64,000 bases of DNA, taken from positions 124,001 through 188,000 of the forward strand of contig CAWHNO010000014.1 in assembly GCA_963830725.1 (NCBI GenBank), given 5' to 3'. The notes below the pieces were generated by a model. It searched no databases. It was not told the origin of the DNA and was given only the letters and a program-made list of their open reading frames with translations. The translations under genes and the position numbers were made by a program. The stretch comes from DASSUW01 sp963830725 (lineage in GTDB: Bacteria; Actinomycetota; Thermoleophilia; Solirubrobacterales; Solirubrobacteraceae). Shown one piece after another: positions 1 to 8,212 of this stretch. Every line of letters begins with the position of its first letter. Position 1 is the first letter of the stretch.

Positions 1-2
1 TC

Positions 3-206
3 GTCGACCTGTTCGGCGCCGACGAGCTGAAGCCGCGCGACGGCCGCGTGCCGGTCGAGCTCGGCCGCTTCGGCCACCGGTGGTTCCGCGTGCGCCGGCG
101 CGCGGCCAGCGAGCGTCTCGACGCCTGGCGCCGAGCGCATCTTCGACTCGGCAGCGGCACCTCTTGCGGCGGCCGCCCCTCGCCGGTCTCGTCCCACGAT
201 GCGTAG
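3..206 (+). CDS. C-terminal fragment of an unidentified enzyme (possibly a glycoside hydrolase)
   Basis: The frame enters from outside the window and stops at TAG 204-206. The visible part contains VELGRFGHRWFRVRR, which by eye resembles the last strand of the C-terminal beta-sandwich of GH13 alpha-amylase-type enzymes (ends like YGYRWFRL). This similarity is weak. The final ~25 residues look like antisense of the convergent cupin gene, so the natural stop probably lies near 125-150 and a base may be missing. Substrate and reaction cannot be told from the fragment. Confidence 0.35.
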   Translation, partial: VDLFGADELKPRDGRVPVELGRFGHRWFRVRRRAASERLDAWRRAHLRLGSGTSCGGRPSPVSSHDA

Positions 207-550
207 GCGCGCCCATCGCGGCCCTCGTGCTCGTTGGCTCCGCCGATGGCAAGCAGCAGCAGCGGCTCGCCGCCCTGGTTGACGAGCTGGCGGCGGACGT
301 CGGGCGCCACGCGCGCGAGGTCGCCGCGCTGGAGCACGTGCGGCTCGTCCTCGATCAGCAGCGTGAGCGTGCCCTCGAGCACGACGTACGCCTCCTCCTG
401 CTGCAGGTGGCGGTGGATCCGGCCGCGGGCGCCGGGCTTCAGGCGGATCAGGTTGAGGCCGAAGGCGGTGAGGCCCAGCTCGGCGCGCAGCCGCTGGAAG
501 CGGTCCTCGCCGGCCGGGTCGAGCGAGGTGAACGAGACGCCGGATTCCAT
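140..550 (-). CDS. single-domain cupin protein
   Basis: Small cupin, starting at ATG 550. Residues 35-100 hold the two cupin motifs: RLKPGARGRIHRHLQQEEAY (His pair and Glu for metal binding) and LQRGDLARVAPDVRRQLVN. The protein is probably a metal-binding sugar-isomerase-like or sensing protein; no substrate can be assigned. The recognisable domain ends around residue 135. No stop codon follows in frame before the window edge, so the given 3' end is an estimate and an indel near 140-170 is likely. It converges with the fragment at 3-206 and starts head-to-head with the ASCH gene at 549. Confidence 0.6.
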
Positions 551-1138
551 GCGGCGGATTATCGTGCCGCGCGTGCTCTTCCGCCTGCCGCAGCTGCGCG
601 CCATCGAGGCCGGCGAGGTGGATCTCGCGTTCCGCCGCTGGGACCGGCCGCGGGCAAGGGCGGCGGGCGGCAGCGCACGGCGATCGGGGTGATCGCGATC
701 GATGCCGTCGAGCGCGTCGACGACCTCAGCGACGACGAGGCGCGGCGTGCCGGCTTCGACTCCCGTGAGGCGGTCCTCGCGGCCTTCAGCAAGCCCGGCG
801 ACCTGTACCGGATCGCGCTGCACCTCGAGGGTCCCGACCCGCGCGTCGCGCTGCGCGAGACGATCGCGAGCGGCGACGACCTTGCCGCGCTCCGCCGCGC
901 GGTCGACCGCCTCCCGTGGGCGCGCGACTACCTGCGCACGATCGCCGAGCAGCCCGAAGTGCGCGCGCCCGACCTCGCGGCGGCCAAGGGCCTCGACACG
1001 CGCACGTTCAAGACCCGCGTGCGGCGCCTCAAGGAGCTCGGCCTGACGATCTCGCTCAGCCCCGGCTACCGCCTGTCGCCGCGCGGCGAGGCGTTCCTCA
1101 AACACGAAGGGCCCGCCGGAGCGGGCCCTTCTGAATAA
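549..1138 (+). CDS. ASCH-domain protein (one frameshift)
   Basis: ASCH domain protein of about 195 residues; the fold is thought to bind RNA or modified nucleotides. The N-terminal part from 549 reads VLFRLPQLRAIEAGEVDLAF followed by RRWDRPR, the typical ASCH opening. The continuation (TAIGVIAIDAVERVDDLSDD, then a helical C-terminal region) is in another frame, so one base appears to be missing near 645-655, at gac cgg ccg cgg gca agg. The C-terminal ~80 residues form a winged-helix-like tail. The start is uncertain because ATG 549 overlaps the divergent cupin start; GTG 561 and GTG 570 are alternatives. The last codons overlap a strong hairpin. Confidence 0.6.
1109..1128. terminator. hairpin terminator between ASCH gene and groL
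   Basis: Perfect 8-bp GC stem GGGCCCGC / GCGGGCCC with loop CGGA, followed by TTCT on the plus strand. It lies between two converging genes and may serve both directions. It overlaps the last codons of the ASCH gene. Confidence 0.65.
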
Positions 1139-1199
1139 GGGTTTCGCCCTCCGGTCGCCGGAAACCCCACCCGGCGACCTACGGGCGACGTTACCCTGC

Positions 1200-2829
1200 C
1201 TACATCATCCCGCCCATGTCGGGCATGCCGCCGCCGCCGCCGCCGCCGTCCTTCTCGGGGATCTCGGCGACGATCGCCTCGGTGGTGAGGATGTTCTTGG
1301 CGATCGACGCGGCGTTCTGGAGCGCCGAGCGCGTCACCATCGCCGGGTCGATGACGCCGGCCTGCACGAGGTCCTCGATCTCGCCGGTCGCCGCGTTGTA
1401 GCCGTGGCCGGCCGCCGCGTTGCGGACGTCGTTGACCACGACCGAGCCCTCGGCGCCGGAGTTCTCCGCGATCTGGCGGGTCGGCTCCTCGAGCGCGCGA
1501 TGGACGATCCGCGCGCCGGTCTTCTCGTCGTCGATGGCGATCGCGTCGAGGTTGATCGCGTCCTGCGCCTCGAGCAGCGCCACGCCGCCGCCCGGCACGA
1601 TGCCCTCCTCGAGGGCCGCGCGGGTGGCCTGCAGCGCGTCCTCGACGCGGTGCTTCTTCTCCTTCATCTCGGTCTCGGTGGCCGCGCCGACCTTGACGAC
1701 GGCGACACCGCCCGAGAGCTTCGCGAGGCGCTCCTGGAGCTTCTCGCGATCGAAGTCGGAGTCGGTGTTCTCGATCTCCGTCTTGATCTGGTTGATGCGG
1801 CCCTTGATGCGCGTCGGCCTCACCGGCGCCGTCGACGAGCGTCGTGGTGTCCTTCGCCACGACGACGCGGCGGGCGCGGCCGAGCTGCGAGAGCTGCGTG
1901 TTCTCGAGCTTGAGGCCCATCTCCTCGGTGATGACCTCGCCGCCGGAGAGGATCGCGATGTCCTCGAGCATGCGCTTGCGGCGGTCGCCGAAGCCCGGGG
2001 CCTTCACGGCGACGCCGGTGAAGGTGCCGCGCAGCTTGTTCACGACGAGCGTCGCAAGGGCCTCGCCCTCGACGTCCTCGGCGATGATCAGCAGCGGGCG
2101 GCCGGACTGGATGACCTGCTCGAGCACCGGGAGCAGGTCCCGGACCGAGCCGATCTTCTGGTTGGCGATGAGGATGTAGGGATCCTCGAGGACCGCCTCC
2201 ATCCGCTCCTGGTCGGTGACCATGTAGGGCGAGATGTAGCCCTTGTCGAACTGCATGCCCTCGGTGAACTCGAGGTCCATGCCGAACGTCTGGCCCTCCT
2301 CGACGTTGACCACGCCGTCCTTGCCGACCTTCTCGATCGCGTCCGCGATCACGTCGCCGATCTCGTCGTCGCCGGCCGAGATCGTCGCCACGCGGGCGAT
2401 CTGATCCTTGCCGGAGATCTCCTTCGACTGCGACTTGATGTACTCGACGACCTGGTCGACCGCGATCTCGATGCCGCGCTTGAGGCCGAGCGGGTTCGCG
2501 CCGGCGGCGACGTTCTTGAGGCCCTGGCGGACGATCGCCTGGGCGAGCACGGTCGCCGTCGTGGTGCCGTCGCCCGCGACATCGTTGGTCGCCGTGGCGA
2601 CCTCGCGCACGAGCTGGGCGCCCTGGTTCTCGAACGAGTCGGCGACCTCGATCTCGCGAGCGATGGTCACGCCGTCGTTCGTGATGGTCGGGGCGCCGAA
2701 CTTCTTGTCGAGGACGACGTAGCGGCCGCGCGGGCCGAGCGTCACCTTGACCGCGTTCGCCACGGCGTCAACGCCGGCCTCCAGGGCCTTGCGCGCCTCG
2801 ACGTCGTACTTCAGTTCCTTGTGAGCCAT
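1200..2829 (-). CDS. groL: chaperonin GroEL (one frameshift)
   Basis: 60-kDa chaperonin, about 542 residues, which folds proteins in the cytosol together with GroES. The N-terminal ~340 residues (from AHKELKYDVEARKALEAG through the ATP-binding GDGTTTATVLAQA) are in one frame. The rest, from IKGRINQIKTEIE to the Gly/Met tail GGMPDMGGMM, is in the next frame. One extra base near 1808-1812 (GACGCGCATCAAG where GACGCGATCAAG is expected) explains the break. An essential gene is unlikely to be truly broken here, so I treat this as a sequence error. It lies 20 nt downstream of groES in the same operon. Confidence 0.95.
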
Positions 2830-2849
2830 GTGTCTGTGTCCTCCGGTTC

Positions 2850-3137
2850 CTACTGGACCTTGGCCAGCACGTCGGACTCGCGGAGGACGAGCAGATCGTC
2901 GCCGTCCACCTTGATCTCGGTGCCGCCGTACTTGGAGTAGAGGACCTCGTCACCCTCCGCGACGTCGAGCGGGATCCGCTTGCCGTCGTCGTCGAGCTTG
3001 CCGTCGCCGACGGCGAGGACCTTGCCCTTCTGCGGCTTCTCCTTGGCGGTGTCCGGAAGAACGATGCCGGATGCGGTCGTCTCGTCTTCCTCGACTGCCT
3101 TGACGATCAGCCTGTCGCCTAGGGGCTTGAGCTTCAT
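2850..3137 (-). CDS. groS: co-chaperonin GroES
   Basis: 10-kDa co-chaperonin of 95 residues, the heptameric lid of GroEL. The sequence starts MKLKPLGDRLIVKAVEEDE, has the mobile-loop region TASGIVLPDTAKEKP and ends VLRESDVLAKVQ; this is the full usual length. The start at ATG 3137 matches the family start. An in-frame upstream extension to 3455 crosses the promoter and operators and is not real. It is followed 20 nt later by groL and preceded by a promoter with two CIRCE elements. Confidence 0.97.
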   Translation of the reverse strand: MKLKPLGDRLIVKAVEEDETTASGIVLPDTAKEKPQKGKVLAVGDGKLDDDGKRIPLDVAEGDEVLYSKYGGTEIKVDGDDLLVLRESDVLAKVQ

Positions 3138-3167
3138 CTGAGTGCCCTCCGCTGAGATTCCACGATC

Positions 3168-3192
3168 TGGCACTCCAACCATGAGAGTGCCA
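3168..3192. promoter_or_regulatory. CIRCE operator 1 (HrcA site)
   Basis: Perfect inverted repeat TGGCACTC-N9-GAGTGCCA, which has the arm sequence and 9-nt spacer of the CIRCE element bound by the repressor HrcA. It lies just downstream of the groES -10 box, over the expected transcription start. Confidence 0.9.
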
Positions 3193-3202
3193 ACGGGCGA
3201 TG

Positions 3203-3230
3203 ATTCTAGGACGGTCGGGCGCGAAGTCAA
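3203..3230 (-). promoter_or_regulatory. groES-groL promoter
   Basis: Minus-strand TTGACT (3225-3230) and TAGAAT (3203-3208) separated by 16 nt, a good housekeeping-sigma promoter. It is bracketed by the two CIRCE elements, so HrcA could block both sides. Confidence 0.8.
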
Positions 3231-3237
3231 GGGAACT

Positions 3238-3264
3238 TTGGCACTCTCGTAACAAGAGTGCCAA
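3238..3264. promoter_or_regulatory. CIRCE operator 2 (HrcA site)
   Basis: Perfect inverted repeat TTGGCACTC-N9-GAGTGCCAA, upstream of the -35 box. Together with the first copy it makes a double HrcA operator around the chaperonin promoter. Confidence 0.88.
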
Positions 3265-3390
3265 GCCGGCTGCGTCCAGGCTTCCGAAAAGGACCCCAAT
3301 CCCGGGCCGGCGCTGGTGGATCGCGCCGCCCAACGATTGGGCGCCCGCGCCCGATGATCGTCGGCCCGCCAGGCGGGTATCTGACCGGTG

Positions 3391-4029
3391 ATGACCACCC
3401 GCACGCTCGTGCTCGGCGACTGGAGCCCCTGGATCCGCGATCCGATCGACGTCATGCGTGCGCTGCTCGTGCTCGCCGCCGTCGCCTTCCTGGTCGCCGG
3501 CGACGCGAACGGCGCCGTGCTGCTGGGCGGCGCCGGGGCGATCGCGTGGGCGGTGCGCCCGCTCCAGCTCCCGAGGGCCTACGACGCGTGCTTCATCACG
3601 GCGCTGACGCTGCAGGCCGGCGGCGAGGCGCTCGGGGCCTACGACGCCATCCCGTGGTTCGACAACCTGGCGCACTTCACGCTGCCGTTCTTCCTCGCGC
3701 CCACGCTCTACATCGCGCTCGCGCGCGCCGACGTCGTGCCGGACCCGAAGGACAGCAGCAAGCGGCGCCACTACGTGGGCATCTTCGTCGTCACACTGGC
3801 ACTCGGCGTCGCGCTCGGCGGGATATGGGAGATCTGGGAGTGGGTCTCCGACCACAGCTTCGGCTCGAGCCTCCAGCTCGGGCTCGACGACACGGTGGGC
3901 GATCTGGTGGCCGACACGGCCGGCTCGATCGCCGGCGCGCTGCTGCTCGTCTGCTGGGCGCGCTATGGATGGGGGTCCGTGCGCCGCATCCCGGGAGAGA
4001 ACCGTTACGAGGACACCGAAGCCGGCTAG
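3391..4029 (+). CDS. DUF2238/YjdF-family inner membrane protein
   Basis: About 212-residue integral membrane protein with four to six hydrophobic segments. Family hallmarks are FDNLAHFTLPFFLAPTLY, GIWEIWEWVSDH and DTVGDLVADTAGSIAGAL, which match the DUF2238 (YjdF) family; its function is unknown. GTG 3388 and ATG 3391 are adjacent. I chose ATG 3391 because a TATCTG hexamer ends 7 nt before it and no ribosome-binding site is visible, suggesting a leaderless start. It is divergent from groES. The end overlaps the left arm of a long inverted repeat. Confidence 0.75.
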   Translation: MTTRTLVLGDWSPWIRDPIDVMRALLVLAAVAFLVAGDANGAVLLGGAGAIAWAVRPLQLPRAYDACFITALTLQAGGEALGAYDAIPWFDNLAHFTLPFFLAPTLYIALARADVVPDPKDSSKRRHYVGIFVVTLALGVALGGIWEIWEWVSDHSFGSSLQLGLDDTVGDLVADTAGSIAGALLLVCWARYGWGSVRRIPGENRYEDTEAG

Positions 4030-4190
4030 GCCTGGATCCACCGATCCCCGCGGCGCCTCGCCGCCGTGGGCGCTTCGCCAGAGCCGATCGGCCGCGACCC
4101 CGAGTGACCCGCCACGAGGAGACGCGGCCGATCAACTCTGACTCGACCCACGACGCCGAGGCATCCACGGGTCATCGGTGGATCCAGGCC
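4029..4190. repeat. long imperfect inverted repeat (~160 bp, two ~70-nt arms)
   Basis: The outer 17 bp are perfect (4029-4045 against 4174-4190, GGCCTGGATCCACCGAT), and an inner 11-bp block is also perfect (4086-4096 against 4123-4133, GATCGGCCGCG). The stretches between them also pair with a few mismatches (for example CGTGGG and GCCTCG blocks in both arms). The loop is about 26 nt. It could fold into a very long hairpin. It lies at the 3' end of the DUF2238 gene and covers the probable N-terminus of the phosphatase gene. Confidence 0.8.
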
Positions 4191-4850
4191 GAGCTGCGGC
4201 TCCTGCGCCATGGCGAGACGGCGGGCTACGAGGGCGACCTCGGGCTGTCCGATCGCGGGCGCGAGCAGGCGCGCGAGGCGGCGGCCGCCCTGGCCGCCGA
4301 GGCGCACGGCGCCGTCCGCGTGCTGCACGCGCCGAGCGTGCGCGCGCGGCTGACCGCCGAGGTCCTCGCCGAGCAACTCGGCACGACCGCGCAGGCCGAC
4401 CCCGGCTTCGCGAACTTCACGGTGGCGGCCGGCGGCGACGTGCGCGAGCAGGCCGAGGTGTTCGGCGAGTACGCGGGCGAGCGGCGCCCGCCCGAGGAGC
4501 TGCCCGGCTGGCTCGCCGACCTGGCGCGCTTCCGCGAGATCCACGTCTCGGGCGGCGATCCGATCGAGTTCTGGCTGACCACGCCGCTGCTCGGCTTCGA
4601 GCCGCCGGCCGTCGCGGTCCGCCGCTACTGGCGGGCGATCGCCGCGGCGGCCGACGACACCCTGACCGTCGTCGCCGCCCACTCCGGGCCGATGCGCGCG
4701 CTCGTCGCCCACGCCTTCCACGAGGACCTCGGCGAGCCGCACAACCTCGAGGCCGTCGCGATCCACCTCGAGGGCGGCCGCGCTCGCGTCGACTACCGCG
4801 GCCGCACGGCGGACGTCGCGGTGCCGGACTCGCCGAGCCCGCGTCGCCGG
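4104..4850 (+). CDS. histidine phosphatase family protein
   Basis: Phosphoglycerate-mutase-like phosphatase. The catalytic motif LRLLRHGETAGYEGDLGLSD (RHG with the phosphohistidine) lies about 35 residues from the start, and the second catalytic His region is VVAAHSGPMRALVAHAF. The only normal start codon in frame is GTG 4104, inside the loop of the long inverted repeat. The frame stays open to 5267 across the opposite ASCH gene, but the family-like part ends near residue 245 (VDYRGRTADVAVP). The 3' end given is therefore an estimate, and an indel near 4830-4880 is likely. Substrate unknown. Confidence 0.65.
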
Positions 4851-4853
4851 GAT

Positions 4854-4871
4854 GCCCCGTCGCGTCGGGGC
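4854..4871. terminator. possible terminator hairpin between convergent genes
   Basis: GCCCCG-TCGCGT-CGGGGC stem-loop between the phosphatase and the convergent ASCH gene. There is no T-run, so the assignment is tentative. Confidence 0.35.
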
Positions 4872-4889
4872 CGGAAGGTGGTCCGGGCA

Positions 4890-5288
4890 TCAATTCTGCG
4901 CGCCGCCGACGCCGCGCAGACGGTCCTGGAAGTCCGGCGGGTTCTCGACGATCTGCGAGAAGCGCACGACGGTGACCGTGTCCTCGAGCCCGACGTCGCG
5001 GCCGTAGATCTGCTCGAGGAAGTGGACCATCTCCTCGGTCCGCCGGAACTCGGGGTTGTCGTGCTCGATGTCGCGCGGCGAGAGGTCCTTCACGCGCTTG
5101 ACCTCGACGTTGTCGATCACCGCGTGGAACAGCTTCTCGCGCGGCGAGTACTGGTAGCCGACCGTGACCAGCACGACCTGGTTCTTGCGGTACTTGTGCC
5201 GCTTGTCGCCGAGGCGGATGGTCGCGGTCTTGCGCCCGCGCTTCATCTGGTCCGCGAAGACCGCTGAATAGAAGTTAAGGACCTGCAC
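4890..5288 (-). CDS. ASCH-domain RNA-binding-like protein
   Basis: 132-residue protein. The opening MQVLNFYSAVFADQMKRGRK followed by TATIRLGDKRHKYRKNQVV is the ASCH signature (basic strand G-x-K-TxTIR). The fold suggests RNA binding or nucleotide hydrolysis; no specific role is known to me for this subgroup. It is complete, with ATG 5288 the first start of the conserved region. It lies 11 nt downstream of the Nudix gene in the same direction, so the two are probably co-transcribed. Confidence 0.75.
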   Translation of the reverse strand: MQVLNFYSAVFADQMKRGRKTATIRLGDKRHKYRKNQVVLVTVGYQYSPREKLFHAVIDNVEVKRVKDLSPRDIEHDNPEFRRTEEMVHFLEQIYGRDVGLEDTVTVVRFSQIVENPPDFQDRLRGVGGAQN

Positions 5289-5299
5289 GGCCCGGCAGA

Positions 5300-5725
5300 C
5301 TAGCGACCGGGGGTCGACTTGGACAGCACCCGCTCGATCAGCGCTCGCTCGCCGGGATAGCTGAGCCTGTCGGCGGCCTCGGCCAGCGGGATCCAGCGCG
5401 CCTCCTCGACCTCGTGATCGTGGTCCGCGGTCGACCCCGAGACGTAGTCGCAGAGGTAGAAGTGCACCGTCTTGTAGACGCGGCGGCCACCGCGCCGGTA
5501 CCAGTAGTTGACGTCGCCGAGCGGCTCGCGCACGGTCGCGGTGACGCCCGTCTCCTCGCGCACCTCGCGCGCCGCGGTCTCCTCCGGGCGCTCGCCCGGG
5601 TCGGCGCCGCCCTTCGGCAGGCCGGTCACGCGCCGCTTGCCGATCGGTGTGATGACCAGCACCTCGTCGCCGCGCACGACCACGCCGCCGTACGAGGTCT
5701 CCTTCAGGGGGCGGTCAGTAGACAT
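5300..5725 (-). CDS. Nudix hydrolase
   Basis: 141-residue Nudix pyrophosphohydrolase. The complete Nudix box is at residues ~40-62: GADPGERPEETAAREVREET followed by GV, matching GX5EX7REUXEEXGU with Glu residues for Mg binding. The start MSTDRPLKETSYGGVVVRGD is typical of the family. Likely substrates are nucleoside diphosphates linked to another group; the exact one is unknown. It overlaps the end of the upstream Crp-type gene by 11 nt, so the two are translationally linked. Confidence 0.88.
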   Translation of the reverse strand: MSTDRPLKETSYGGVVVRGDEVLVITPIGKRRVTGLPKGGADPGERPEETAAREVREETGVTATVREPLGDVNYWYRRGGRRVYKTVHFYLCDYVSGSTADHDHEVEEARWIPLAEAADRLSYPGERALIERVLSKSTPGR

Positions 5726-6410
5726 AGCCCTGGAGCGCGTCCGGGTCGTGCACCGTGAGCCGCCCGCGACCCTGCGTGATCACGCCGGCGCGCTCGAGCA
5801 CGGCGAGGAAGCGGCTGGCCGACTCGCGCGAGGAGCCGGCGAGCTTGGCCAGGTCGGCCTGGGTCGCCACCACCGCGACGTCGCGCTCCGCCGCGCCCTC
5901 GGCGCGCGCCTGCTCGACGAGCTGGGCGAGCACCGCGGCCACGCGGCTCTGCACCGTCTGGAACGACTGCCGTGCGAGCCGCTCGTTGGCCGCGCGCAAT
6001 CGCCGGCCGAGCGAGATGACCAGGTTGACCGCCATGTCGGGGTGCAGGCGCAGCAGGCGCCGCATGTCACCGCCGAGGATGCCCAGCACCTCCAGCTCGT
6101 CGGTCGCCTCGACCGTCGCCGAGCGGCGCTCGGCGTCGAACATCGCCAGCTCGCCGAAGATGTCGCCCGGCCCGAACGTGGCCAGCGTGATCTGGCGGCC
6201 GTCGGGATGCTCGCGGAGGGCACGCGCGTGCCCGGCGTTCACGACATAGCAGGTGTCCGAGTCGTCGCCCTCGCGGAACACGACCTCGCCGGCGGCGAAG
6301 CGCCGCGGTACCGACACGTCGGCGACGCGGCGCAGGTCGTCCTCCGCGAGCTCGTCGAAGACGGGCACACGGGCCAGCAACGCGGCCGTCTCGTCGGTGC
6401 TCGCGGGCAT
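5715..6410 (-). CDS. Crp/Fnr-family transcriptional regulator
   Basis: About 231 residues from ATG 6410 (PASTDETAALLARVPVFDEL). The cyclic-nucleotide-binding domain covers residues ~15-125, with GDIFGELAMFDAERRSATVE as the phosphate-binding cassette. A Crp-type winged helix follows (VVATQADLAKLAGSSRESAS recognition helix, then RFLAVLERAGVI). An in-frame extension to 6491 runs through a tandem repeat and is less likely. The ligand is unknown. It is co-directional with the Nudix and ASCH genes. Confidence 0.88.
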   Translation of the reverse strand: MPASTDETAALLARVPVFDELAEDDLRRVADVSVPRRFAAGEVVFREGDDSDTCYVVNAGHARALREHPDGRQITLATFGPGDIFGELAMFDAERRSATVEATDELEVLGILGGDMRRLLRLHPDMAVNLVISLGRRLRAANERLARQSFQTVQSRVAAVLAQLVEQARAEGAAERDVAVVATQADLAKLAGSSRESASRFLAVLERAGVITQGRGRLTVHDPDALQGYVY

Positions 6411-6430
6411 CCCGCCCGCAGGATGCCACA

Positions 6431-6515
6431 CGTCCGACAAGCGCCAGGGCCTCGGCGCGCAGGAGTCCCGGGAGGGCGCAACGTCCGACAAGCGCCAAGG
6501 CCTCAGCGCGCAGGC
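6431..6515. repeat. 34-bp direct repeat, two copies, in the crp leader
   Basis: Copies at 6431-6464 and 6482-6515 differ at two positions and are spaced 51 bp start to start. Both begin ACGTCCGACAAGCGCCA. They lie between the Crp-type gene and the 3' end of the DUF4349 gene, where the crp promoter should be. Confidence 0.8.
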
Positions 6516-6527
6516 CTAGGAGCGCGG

Positions 6528-7637
6528 TCAGGCCATGTCGAGCGCGCGCTCGCGGCGCCGGCGGATGATCGCGCGGCGGGCGAGCCAGGCCAGCAGCCAG
6601 ACCAGCGCGAAGGGCAGGAGCACGGCGGAGGCGAGCAGCGCGACCCCGGCCGCGACCTCGAGCACGCGCAGCGCGTCGTCGAACGCGTCGGCCGGCGTCC
6701 AGGCCCCCTCGTCCGCCTCGTCGGCGGCGCCGCGCGCGGCCAGCGTGACCGACACGTCGGCGAAGTTCGCCTGGTTGTTGACTCGCGCGAGCCGGCGCCG
6801 GGCGGCGGCGATCTCCCGCGACACGATGTCCAGCCGGGCGCGGATGCTCTCGGTCTCGTTGACGGTCGTCGCGCTCGCGAGCTGGGTCAGCAGCGCCTTG
6901 CGCTCGGCGCGCGCCTCGCTCAGGCGGTCGCGCGCGGACACCACGCTCGAGGTGATGTCGACCGAGCGGCGCGACAGCTCCCGCACGCGGCCGATCTCCG
7001 ACAGGCGCTGGATCGCCGTGTCGAGCCGCTCCGTGGGGATACGCAACTGCAGATGGCCGCCGCCGCTGCTCGAGACGCTCGAGCTGGCCACGAAGCCGCC
7101 GAGGTCGGCCGTGACCTGGCCGACACGGCTCGCCGCCTGGTCCAGCTCGCGCCGCGGCACGGCGAGCGTGAGCGTCGCCGAGCGCTGCTGCTCGCGGGCG
7201 CGCCGGCGGTCCGAGCCCGGATCGCCTCCCGACTGTGTCGGCGGCAGCTGCTGGACGCCGGATTCGTCGCCGGACGCGCGTTCGGCGCCGCCCGTGGCCG
7301 CATCCTCGCTCGCCGTCGACAGCCCGCCGCCACCGCCTTCGTCGATCCTCGCCGCCGGGAATCAGCGCCGCCGCGGCCACGATCGGCAGCAGGCACGCCG
7401 CGATGCGCCAGCGCCGGCGCGGCCTTGCGCAGACCAGACGCGCCGCTGCTTCGGCCGGGCTGGAAAGCCGGCCTCGACGCGACCGTCGAGACGAGTCGCC
7501 CAGGCGTCCGACGGCTCGGGCTTGTCATCGCGCAGCAGCAGCGCGAGCTCGGCCAGCTCGGCGTGCTCGGGCGCGACGTAGCGGCCCGCGAGCGCGGCGT
7601 CGACGGCCTCGAGCTCGAGGGTCTCAGGACTGGTCAT
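6528..7637 (-). CDS. DUF4349 membrane protein (two frameshifts)
   Basis: Pieces in three frames add up to a protein of ~370 residues. A cytosolic N-terminus (TSPETLELEAVDAALAGRYV) is followed by a membrane segment IAACLLPIVAAAALIP, a Ser/Gly-rich linker, the DUF4349 domain (PRRELDQAASRVGQVTADLG with long coiled-coil helices) and a C-terminal membrane segment LLASAVLLPFALVWLLAWLA with a basic tail. Frameshifts lie near 7465 and 7350. The start at ATG 7637 overlaps the end of the ECF sigma gene by 14 nt. The coupling suggests it senses an envelope signal or restrains that sigma factor; that is inference. Confidence 0.75.
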
Positions 7638-8154
7638 CGAGGATCTCCCGGAGCTTGGTCAGGGCGCGGTGAAGGCGGGTGCCGGCGTTCGAGACGCTGA
7701 CGCCGAGCACCTCGGCCAGCTCGCTGTTGTCGAGCCCCGCGTGGAACTTGAGCGCGATCACCTCGACGTCGCGCGCCGGCAGCGATGCCATCGCGGTGCG
7801 CAGGGCCGCGCGCCGCAGCGTCCGCTCGAGCTCCTCGTCCGGCGCCGGCGAGACGTCTGCGGGCTCGGTGACGAGCGCGGCGCTGCGCTGCCGGCGCCGC
7901 AGCTCGTCGAGCGCGGCGTTGCGGGCGATGCCGAACAGCCAGGCCCGCTGGCTGCCGCGCGCCGGGTTGAAGCTCTTGCGCTTGCGGAACGCGCGCTCGA
8001 AGGCGAGCGCGGTCACGTCCTCGGCCGCGCCGCGATCGTGCAGCATGGTCGCGACGTAGCCGAAGACGTCGTCGCGCGCCGCCCGATAGAGCGCGTCGAA
8101 GTCGAGCGCGATGGTGCCCGGTGCGGCGGCGGGGAGGGTCATCGCTGGGTTCAC
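7624..8154 (-). CDS. ECF-type RNA polymerase sigma factor
   Basis: 176-residue sigma-70 family ECF factor. Region 2 reads FDALYRAARDDVFGYVATML with the -10 recognition part FERAFRKRKSFNPARGSQRA followed by WLFGIARN. Region 4 is SLPARDVEVIALKFHAGLDN followed by SELAEVLGVSVSNAGTRLHR. It overlaps the DUF4349 gene downstream by 14 nt. No promoter could be fixed; TAGTAC lies close to the start on the minus strand. Confidence 0.9.
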   Translation of the reverse strand: MNPAMTLPAAAPGTIALDFDALYRAARDDVFGYVATMLHDRGAAEDVTALAFERAFRKRKSFNPARGSQRAWLFGIARNAALDELRRRQRSAALVTEPADVSPAPDEELERTLRRAALRTAMASLPARDVEVIALKFHAGLDNSELAEVLGVSVSNAGTRLHRALTKLREILDDQS

Positions 8155-8212
8155 GCCGGTACTACGCCCGACGTGTCAACTCCATCACGGCATCACCCCA
8201 CTCGGGGGTGCG

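Noticed and set aside
1795..1825. Programmed frameshift in groL
   Set aside because: There is no slippery heptamer or downstream structure, groL is not known to use frameshifting, and many similar indels occur in the window.
1420..2940. Long plus-strand frame opposite groL
   Set aside because: It is antisense of the conserved chaperonin; no domain is recognisable.
4026..4766. A 246-residue minus-strand frame over the phosphatase
   Set aside because: It is antisense of a clear histidine phosphatase and shows no domain.
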